A stretch of DNA of 64,000 nucleotides from Dehalococcoidia bacterium (GTDB lineage Bacteria; Chloroflexota; Dehalococcoidia; GIF9; UBA5629). This document shows, in pieces, positions 58,452 through 64,000 of the stretch. A model generated the notes under the pieces. It saw nothing but the letters and a program-made list of their open reading frames with translations. It was not told where the DNA came from and did not search any database. The translations under genes were made by a program, and so were the position numbers. Positions within the stretch are counted from its first letter, which is position 1; each line of letters begins with the position of its first letter. The DNA lies in assembly GCA_041653995.1 (NCBI GenBank), contig JBAZEK010000001.1:682001-746000 (forward strand), given 5' to 3'.

Positions 58452-60501
58452 TTTTTCTCCGTGCTCCAAGACACGTACTGTTTATTGTGCGAAGTGCAGC
58501 TAGTGATTCAACGGCTCTACTATCTCCAAATAGTCTAGTGGCAATTATAATATCAATTCTCTCCATTGTTTGTAGGGGAGATACATTAGACGCCAGGTCA
58601 TGGCCCAATAGTCTAAGCTCACCCCATTCCTGCGCAGATAGTCTAGGTATTGGCAACCTCCGAATATGAGTGGCTTCGAGTTTTAAGGCGCCACCTCCCA
58701 TCACTGTTCCTATAAGTTCCATAGCAGCTAGGCACCATGCTGAATTCATAATAGCCAAAAAGGCTAGAATATCTGGTCCTGAAATTGTTGGTTCAACCCA
58801 GAGAGTTGAAAAATTTGCATCGATAATAGCCGTACGATTCGGATTTAGTAATGTCTTCGGATGTATGTAATTGACACGAGCCACGAACAGGTCCGGCTTA
58901 TGACGATGAGTTAGTGGCGGAAGCATGAACCAATGTCGAGCAATCCAATTGTTCTTTGCTCTAGGTGGTACCACATTGGTTCGCACTGCAGACAATTCAG
59001 GGATCAGTTTCGCGTCTCGGCTAGTACTCACCTTAGTATGTTGAGCGGCCAAGACTAAACCACGAAGTCCTTCAGGCATTAATCTACGACCTGGCTCAGG
59101 TATATCCAATTCAGGAGGTGAATATGCATCTAATATTAGCAGCCGGCCTTGCAGTTTGTTTAAGTGGAGAGCAAAGCCTTCTGACAGTTCATCTTGTTTT
59201 CTAAGTACAGGATAAAGGACTTCGCTAGGTAAAAGGACGGATTTACCCAACTCTCGACTTTGCGCAACCAAACTGAATTCCTCACCAAACATAAGGTTAT
59301 CACAATAAAAGAAGGTATTTGCTCCAGTACGAAGTCCCTGACCCACTTTTAGACCAAGCTGCTCCGGGGACTGTAATGAGTCTGTTACTTCGGCTGAAAG
59401 GAGACTCAGTAGAGGTTGCGGAAGTATCGCTCTTCTGATGGACGCTGACAAATGCTCCGCTTTGATCCACGGTTCCAAATTACGAAGCCAAATTGAAGAA
59501 CTTGAGGTGGCTAATAAGTTATTCAAATCAGCCGATAAATTGTATCTGTTTATGCTGATACCTTTTCTGGAGCAACTGCCTTGAGTTTCCGCACTGATGA
59601 TCAACTCGCGCAATAGAGTATCGGGGTCATTTTTATCTGGAAATAAACCTCCTGAAGGTCCACGACTATCTTGAGATCCGTTTCTTAGGACGACCCTCAA
59701 GTATGATTCATTCGAGATAGATTCATGCAATGCCCGTGGTAATGTTGTCCGTTTGGCGACTAAAAGGCAAGTCTTTATCTGAGCGTCCTTGAACCAATCT
59801 CGGGCTTCATTTTCGACTGTCCAGCGAAGCAGAAACAATTTCAGAAGAAGATAACGAATTACATCGGCAAAGTCGCGAGTTAGCCATGATTCGGGGGCGA
59901 CCATGGCCAACGTTCCTCCTGGTTTTACCAAAGCCGCGCACAAAATCCAAGAGGGTATAGCCAAATCAGATAATCCCGAATAAGACTGGGCGAGTGTGGC
60001 CAATATTTTACGATCGGTATCATTTAAACTCGGTAATTGCGAGATGATACTTAATAACCCTGACCTCACACTATTGGCATCGAATGATTCACCTTTTGAC
60101 TTTGTGGAATAAGTTTGATATCTCACATAAGGAGGATTCGTTATAACAAAGTCAAATGCGTTGGTTGGTAGCTGTGATATCGTCTCCCACGAAAAAGCAT
60201 TCCCTGTAATTATATTGGAATGCTTTCCAAGGCGAATTCTAGTGGAGTCTGCATACCGCGTGTCAAGCTCGATACCGCATAGGTCAGCTGAAGGAGTCCA
60301 CTCCCTCACAGCTTTGAGCATGTCACCGGATCCAGCCATTGGATCCAACGCATTAGTAACATTCTCAGCAAATGAGAGCCTAGCGAGAAGTCGAGCAAGC
60401 TTAACTCCAGTGAAGTACTGCCCTAGTTGTTTCTTATGCTCCGCCAGTTTTCGCCCCCCAGTTTCTATAACATGAATTAGGGTTATCAGCCTCGCAAACA
60501 T
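58441..60501 (-). CDS. Eco57I-like adenine DNA methyltransferase (methyltransferase 2)
   Basis: 686 residues from the ATG with GGGAG seven bases upstream; the frame is open to 60540 but that start lacks a site. HKKQLGQYFTG (about 23-33) is the usual N-terminal helix of this family, followed by motif I NALDPMAGSGDML near 55 and motif IV FVITNPPYVRYQ near 120. The C-terminal half has a TRD-like region. The first 68 bases overlap the end of the upstream methyltransferase gene, an unusually long overlap that suggests translational coupling. It differs clearly from methyltransferase 1. Confidence 0.88.
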   Translation of the reverse strand: MFARLITLIHVIETGGRKLAEHKKQLGQYFTGVKLARLLARLSFAENVTNALDPMAGSGDMLKAVREWTPSADLCGIELDTRYADSTRIRLGKHSNIITGNAFSWETISQLPTNAFDFVITNPPYVRYQTYSTKSKGESFDANSVRSGLLSIISQLPSLNDTDRKILATLAQSYSGLSDLAIPSWILCAALVKPGGTLAMVAPESWLTRDFADVIRYLLLKLFLLRWTVENEARDWFKDAQIKTCLLVAKRTTLPRALHESISNESYLRVVLRNGSQDSRGPSGGLFPDKNDPDTLLRELIISAETQGSCSRKGISINRYNLSADLNNLLATSSSSIWLRNLEPWIKAEHLSASIRRAILPQPLLSLLSAEVTDSLQSPEQLGLKVGQGLRTGANTFFYCDNLMFGEEFSLVAQSRELGKSVLLPSEVLYPVLRKQDELSEGFALHLNKLQGRLLILDAYSPPELDIPEPGRRLMPEGLRGLVLAAQHTKVSTSRDAKLIPELSAVRTNVVPPRAKNNWIARHWFMLPPLTHRHKPDLFVARVNYIHPKTLLNPNRTAIIDANFSTLWVEPTISGPDILAFLAIMNSAWCLAAMELIGTVMGGGALKLEATHIRRLPIPRLSAQEWGELRLLGHDLASNVSPLQTMERIDIIIATRLFGDSRAVESLAALRTINSTCLGARRKNEI

Positions 60502-62311
60502 GAATAAGCTCCCTAATCCGATAATAAAAATCCGCCGCATTGATGGTGACGGATAGATCTCGTTGCATGCAGAGTGTCACAAACCGGGAATATAGTCTTT
60601 CAGGTGTACGTTCTTTCACATCAGGAGCTTTCGCCGCAGATGTCATTAGTTCTGTGATAATGGCGTTAATATCTGCAGTGCCGTCTTTAGGCATATGCGC
60701 AGTAGTTTCTTTTACAAGAAGAAAAAGCGGGTCTCCTTTTACCGAATTAGTGGAATTAACCTGTTTGAAGCTAGATTGGAGTTTGTCTAGAACACTGGCG
60801 CGTTCTATACGCAAACCTGCAGCCAGATGGGCTCTTTGAAGGGACTGCCAAATATCAGCCTGGGCAGCATGAAAAACAATTGTTGCCATTCCGTCATCTT
60901 TCAGGACACGAGCTATTTCGGTGAATACATTGGCCATCATGGAGCCATACACATCCAGTGTCTTGCTTTGTGAAGTGCTCAAGATGATTTCTTCTGCTCT
61001 ATTTGTTAGTCGACCCAGCCAGACCTCATTCAAATAATTGATCTCAGAGTACGGTATAAAACCACCGAAAGGCGGATCTGTGAATACATAATCGACTGAA
61101 CGATCAGGCAGGTCAAGCTTCCGACTACTTGCATTAACAATCTGCACTGAGCCTCTTCCTCCTAAAGCTGCAAAAGCTTTGCCGAGCGTTTTTGCTTTGC
61201 GTCGCAGGCCATTAAAAATGTTCTTCTCAACAGGCAAGCTACTGATGTATAAGACTCCTGTTTGGGCGCCTGTTAGAACGAATTCGCTCCGATTGTGCTT
61301 GATGACTACACGCGTCATTAACGTAGCATGCGTGGCATTATAGCTCAATGCTAAGAGCTTTAAAGAATCACGCAAGGGTTGAGGTGCGTTGTTAATTTCA
61401 TCCCATATTGTGGCCATAGCTAGCCAATTTCGCGGAGTGTAGAATTGATGGGCATGAGTAATGCCAGTATGATACCCACTACGATATAGATCTCCCCATG
61501 GAACAATTGAGACAGGAGCACAGCTCGGGATCTTGCACTCAAGCGCACAGTTTGCTATCTCGACATCTTTATCGTTAGCAGGTCGTACCCAATTGGTTCT
61601 CCCAGTACGACCGTAGACCATTGCTATCTCACGGATTCTGCGCCTACTTTGAGTGTGTATAAAGGAATCGTTAAATATCTCTTCGGTTCTGGCCATATTA
61701 CACAATGAAGATGTTTTGCCACATACTGGACAATTAAAAGTCTCACTTATTACAAGTGGATTGAAGCTTACGGCGGCATCCCAAAAGCGTGTCCTGCTTT
61801 TACAAAACGGGCACTCAAGAACCTCTGTCCAAATTGCATATCGGATGACTCCCGGCTCGCCATTTGGGCCTTGGGCTGCATATAGGTTCCCAGTGCGTCT
61901 TTCACATCTGGCAATCAATGCTTCAGCTTCTGCCAAAAACTCAGTTGGGTCAGGTGGGCTGGTAATTGTTTGGGCAACAAAAGCACATAAAGGTGATAAC
62001 TCATAGATAATTGCTTTACGAGGTCCCCATTGTACTGGGGCCTTAAGTTTTTTAGCTAACTTTATAACTGCCGTGGTAGGATTGTCACAGAGCATTGCGG
62101 CAAGCCCAGCAGTGCCACTTCCTCCAAAGACATCCAATACAGTGTCACCTGGTTTAGTGTGAGAGGCGACAAATACAGCAATTGATTCCGGTGAAATTTT
62201 CGTAGGGTAAGAAAACGCCGAGAAAATTGGGCCACTTCGGGAGGCAGGAAGCGGGTTGGCATACAGCGGACCCAGCTTCTCCATAATGTTTCCCAGTTCT
62301 CTGTCAATCAT
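60434..62311 (-). CDS. Zinc-ribbon-containing DNA methyltransferase (DUF1156/COG1743-like, methyltransferase 3)
   Basis: 625 residues. An N-terminal motif I block TVLDVFGGSGTAGLAAM lies near 57-73 and motif IV as FTDPPFGGF near 410, with a long insert between them. The insert has paired Cys motifs ECPFCKS near 165 and NCPVCGK near 193, forming a zinc ribbon. The D-P-P-F form of motif IV points to N4-cytosine or N6-adenine specificity. No clear ribosome binding site precedes the ATG at 62311; M10 (62284) is an alternative. First gene of the island's minus-strand operon, immediately after the IS scar. Confidence 0.85.
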   Translation of the reverse strand: MIDRELGNIMEKLGPLYANPLPASRSGPIFSAFSYPTKISPESIAVFVASHTKPGDTVLDVFGGSGTAGLAAMLCDNPTTAVIKLAKKLKAPVQWGPRKAIIYELSPLCAFVAQTITSPPDPTEFLAEAEALIARCERRTGNLYAAQGPNGEPGVIRYAIWTEVLECPFCKSRTRFWDAAVSFNPLVISETFNCPVCGKTSSLCNMARTEEIFNDSFIHTQSRRRIREIAMVYGRTGRTNWVRPANDKDVEIANCALECKIPSCAPVSIVPWGDLYRSGYHTGITHAHQFYTPRNWLAMATIWDEINNAPQPLRDSLKLLALSYNATHATLMTRVVIKHNRSEFVLTGAQTGVLYISSLPVEKNIFNGLRRKAKTLGKAFAALGGRGSVQIVNASSRKLDLPDRSVDYVFTDPPFGGFIPYSEINYLNEVWLGRLTNRAEEIILSTSQSKTLDVYGSMMANVFTEIARVLKDDGMATIVFHAAQADIWQSLQRAHLAAGLRIERASVLDKLQSSFKQVNSTNSVKGDPLFLLVKETTAHMPKDGTADINAIITELMTSAAKAPDVKERTPERLYSRFVTLCMQRDLSVTINAADFYYRIRELIHVCEADNPNSCYRNWGAKTGGA

Positions 62312-62365
62312 CTTCGTTGAAATTCTCTCATTATCTCAGTTCTCTTTACATGGTTATCGTGTGTA

Positions 62366-62605
62366 TGACCTTACCCCAGGATTCAGCAGTACCTGCGCTT
62401 AGAATCCAACCGCTGTATAAGCATACTCCACCAGTGTTCTGTGATTCAATGAACTGTATGCCCCGACTTCGGTGTAATACTTGCACTAATCCTCAATAAT
62501 CTCCATGGCATGTTTGAGATTGACAAACCAATTAGTATTCAAACACTCATCACATAGTCTGCCATTGAAGCTCTAAGCATAGACATTCTCCATTGGCCGA
62601 CCCGT
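62366..62605 (-). mobile_element. IS3-family insertion sequence remnant with transposase C-terminus (right side of island)
   Basis: On the minus strand the frame 62599-62399 reads R-P-M-E-N-V-Y-A-stop, then SFNGRLCDECLNTNWFVNL, then a stop, then YYTEVGAYSSLNHRTLVEYA to a final stop. This is the IS3-type transposase end (consensus IESFNGRLRDECLN... then RPHSSLNYRTP), broken by stops. The TGACCTTACCCC terminus at 62366 matches the left scar at 54268 in the same orientation. No full element is present. Confidence 0.85.
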
Positions 62606-62888
62606 TACTGAAACTATTGTACGGTGCACTATCGTTCGTCCCCAACCACCCCCTTAACATTCCGCAATAATCGTCACAAGGAAACACCCAACTCCATTTA
62701 TTGAGTGCCGCGACATATCCTTTACCTTTACCTGTCAGGATGCTGTCCACCACTGCAATAGTCAGAACAATGTCATCAGCGAATACGTATCCCGGGCTAA
62801 ACAACGGGAAGCCCTCTTCCTTAATACTTTGGGATTCATAGGCCGACCCGATGCTGTCACCGGAAATGGCTCCGATCATTGATATCAA
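62550..62888 (-). pseudogene. Broken ADP-ribosylglycohydrolase gene
   Basis: Residues 1-98 match the start of ADP-ribosylglycohydrolases: MIGAISGDSIGSAYE, then FADDIVLTIAVVDSIL for the usual F-T-D-D-T-V-L-T-I-A-V. The two Thr changes hit metal- and substrate-binding positions. The frame ends soon after PYNSFSNGSA at 62595, where the IS3 transposase sequence begins in another frame, so everything beyond it (about two thirds of the normal 280-300 residues) is gone. Too short and altered to be active. Confidence 0.8.
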
Positions 62889-62928
62889 CCTCCCTGTTGC
62901 AGTTTACCATATGTGAATGATGCAGGGC

Positions 62929-63567
62929 TTATGATGCTGTTAATGCCCTGACAACAGCAATAATTGCCACTACTGTGATAAAGACCACGGATAGCACCAG
63001 CACTATCGCGCCCAATATGCACAGGCTGGAGGTGATGCAGAAGCCGGCGCCGACCTTTACGGCCGTCCACCTGTTCTCAATCCTACTCAGCCCGCGCGTC
63101 TTGATGGACGCGTAGCAGGCGGTGAAGAGAATAAAGAGGCCAGCCAGGGCGTACCATAGGCCGAAGGGCAACAGCATCAGACCCAAGCCCAGCGGTATGC
63201 TGGTGAAAAGCGCAACCCGCTGCCAGGCCAGGGAAGGCCAGGGCAGTATGCCTTCGCCGGGAGATTTGCGTGATGGTGGTGAAGTCGGTGGGGGAGTGGA
63301 CGGCCTCGATCCGTCATAGGCATACCGCTTATCTCCCTCTTCAGCCCGCTGCCGACGGTAAAGGTCGTAGTCCACCTTCCTAAGTGGGTCGGACAGCACC
63401 TCCCAGGCCTCATTGATATCCTTCATGCGCTGCGCGGAGCCGCCGGCATCAGGATGGTGCTTGCGCGCAAGAGCCGTGTAGGCGGCCTTGACCACCTCCT
63501 GCTCGGCGCCGGGGCTCACACTCAGCACGTCGTAGTAGTCCTTCCAGTTAAGCTCGTACTGTTGCAT
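62929..63567 (-). CDS. J-domain (DnaJ-like) membrane protein
   Basis: 212 residues. The J domain spans about 8-72: DYYDVLSVSPGAEQEVVKAAY, then ARKHHPDAGG with the HPD triad that stimulates Hsp70 ATPase, then INEAWEVLSDPLRKVDYDLY. A Pro/Ser-rich linker follows, then three to four hydrophobic helices (about 115-210). The anchor places the J domain at the cytoplasmic membrane face, where it could recruit DnaK to nascent or membrane clients. It lacks the Cys-rich zinc domain, which the next gene supplies separately. Only 3 bases separate the two genes. Confidence 0.92.
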   Translation of the reverse strand: MQQYELNWKDYYDVLSVSPGAEQEVVKAAYTALARKHHPDAGGSAQRMKDINEAWEVLSDPLRKVDYDLYRRQRAEEGDKRYAYDGSRPSTPPPTSPPSRKSPGEGILPWPSLAWQRVALFTSIPLGLGLMLLPFGLWYALAGLFILFTACYASIKTRGLSRIENRWTAVKVGAGFCITSSLCILGAIVLVLSVVFITVVAIIAVVRALTAS

Positions 63568-63570
63568 GCG

Positions 63571-63819
63571 TCATACCTGCACCAAACCGCTGCCGCCGCA
63601 GACGTGACAGCGCTTCTGTTTCTCGAATCCCGGCGAGCCAGCCTCCTCTTTTCCCGATCCGCCGCAGCGGTTGCACCACCTGTCCCCCGGATCCATCTTC
63701 ACCATGCCCGTGCCGCCGCAGACTCCGCAATCATGAGGCTTGCTGAATGCGCCGTAATGCCCCTGCTCGCCGGTCCCTCCACATCCCCTGCAGTTGACCA
63801 CCTTGCTCTGATCTTTCAT
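63571..63819 (-). CDS. DnaJ-type Cys-rich zinc-domain protein
   Basis: 82 residues with GAGGAGGG upstream. Four copies of C-x-x-C-x-G-x-G are spread through it: CRGCGGTG, CGVCGGTG, CNRCGGSG and CHVCGGSG, exactly the zinc module of DnaJ, but standing alone without a J domain or C-terminal substrate domains. Its stop is 4 bases from the start of the J-domain gene, which strongly suggests they act together as a split DnaJ. Similar isolated modules also occur in sulfur and redox chaperone systems, so a different partner is possible. Confidence 0.9.
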   Translation of the reverse strand: MKDQSKVVNCRGCGGTGEQGHYGAFSKPHDCGVCGGTGMVKMDPGDRWCNRCGGSGKEEAGSPGFEKQKRCHVCGGSGLVQV

Positions 63820-63833
63820 GTGACCCTCCTCGA

Positions 63834-64000
63834 TTATTTATAGTAGATATCTTCCTTCTTGAACCCGATGGGTTCGCTGTTCCTGCGGCTGATACGCCGC
63901 AGGACGCCGTCCACCTCCTCCCTGCTGAAACTGCAGCCCTTCCTGACGCCATATAGATTCTTGCCCTGTATCACCAGCCCGTAGATCACCTCCTGCACCT
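63834..64000 (-). CDS. Unknown protein, C-terminal part (runs off the window)
   Basis: 55 codons from the window edge to the TAA at 63834. It ends in a basic helix and an acidic-aromatic tail (RRISRRNSEPIGFKKEDIYYK). It is on the same strand and 14 bases before the start of the zinc-domain gene, so it probably belongs to the same operon. No domain recognised in the visible part. Confidence 0.6.
   Translation of the reverse strand, partial: VQEVIYGLVIQGKNLYGVRKGCSFSREEVDGVLRRISRRNSEPIGFKKEDIYYK

Noticed and set aside
54338..62311. BREX or DISARM locus
   Set aside because: The methyltransferases resemble parts of those systems but no PglZ, BrxC, DUF499, DrmA/B or helicase gene is present in the block.
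62317..62499. Plus-strand frame across the right IS scar
   Set aside because: It runs antisense to the transposase remnant and has no ribosome binding site or protein-like pattern.
54268..62605. Prophage
   Set aside because: No integrase, capsid, tail, lysis or terminase genes. The bounding elements are IS3 scars.

Overview
The window looks like a chromosomal segment of an anaerobic bacterium, most plausibly a Dehalococcoidia-type member of the Chloroflexota. This is inferred from gene content only: there is no rRNA or other taxonomic marker here. The hints are secreted IPT/TIG and fibronectin-like proteins with a single C-terminal membrane anchor, an iron-sulfur flavoprotein, 2-hydroxyacyl-CoA dehydratase subunits, B12-type and acyl-CoA enzymes, an aldo/keto reductase with a ferredoxin-like tail, and many dispersed hairpin repeats. 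Most of the window is GC-rich and tightly packed. About 54.2-62.6 kb is visibly AT-richer and looks acquired.

Layout. 0-6.6 kb: end of a lipoprotein gene, an E1-like/ubiquitin-like sulfur-carrier pair, glycerol kinase and a first glycerol-3-phosphate dehydrogenase, an IPT-repeat surface protein and a clear terminator. 6.6-21.7 kb: a ferredoxin-like protein, tRNA-Val and tRNA-Gly, a PLP barrel enzyme, an HtrA-like lipoprotein protease, an Ig-like lipoprotein, an iron-sulfur flavoprotein, a clostripain-family protease, dodecin, a YegP-like protein, an acyl-CoA synthetase, a DapB-like protein and an SDR. 21.8-32 kb: a membrane-bound AraC regulator followed by decayed methyltransferase and AraC remnants, an alkyl-DHAP-synthase-like flavoprotein paired with a second glycerol-3-phosphate dehydrogenase, then an exported penicillin-acylase-family enzyme and a beta-propeller lipoprotein. 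32-38.8 kb: one giant surface protein with a Gly-rich block and 14 fibronectin-like repeats. 38.8-43.1 kb: small redox and hydrolase genes and a GIY-YIG nuclease gene bracketed by hairpin repeats.

43.1-50.4 kb is a coherent operon. A TetR gene sits behind a strong promoter overlapped by an inverted repeat and is followed by an MFS transporter, a B12-binding mutase-like protein, an aldehyde dehydrogenase, a beta-keto acid cleavage enzyme and a 3-hydroxyacyl-CoA dehydrogenase. This reads as an inducible catabolic route for an imported carboxylate or amino acid, substrate unknown. 50.4-54.2 kb holds a DUF4143-type ATPase gene between half-copies of the hairpin repeat, then two 2-hydroxyacyl-CoA dehydratase-type subunits.

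54.3-62.6 kb is the most unusual region. It has three large, different DNA methyltransferase genes with overlapping ends and one winged-helix/PD-(D/E)XK nuclease-like gene, all on the minus strand, with no recognisable helicase or specificity subunit. Both sides carry the same IS3-family 3' end in the same orientation. On the right, the IS scar is fused to a broken ADP-ribosylglycohydrolase gene. The window closes with a J-domain membrane protein, a separate DnaJ-type zinc-domain protein, and the end of another gene.
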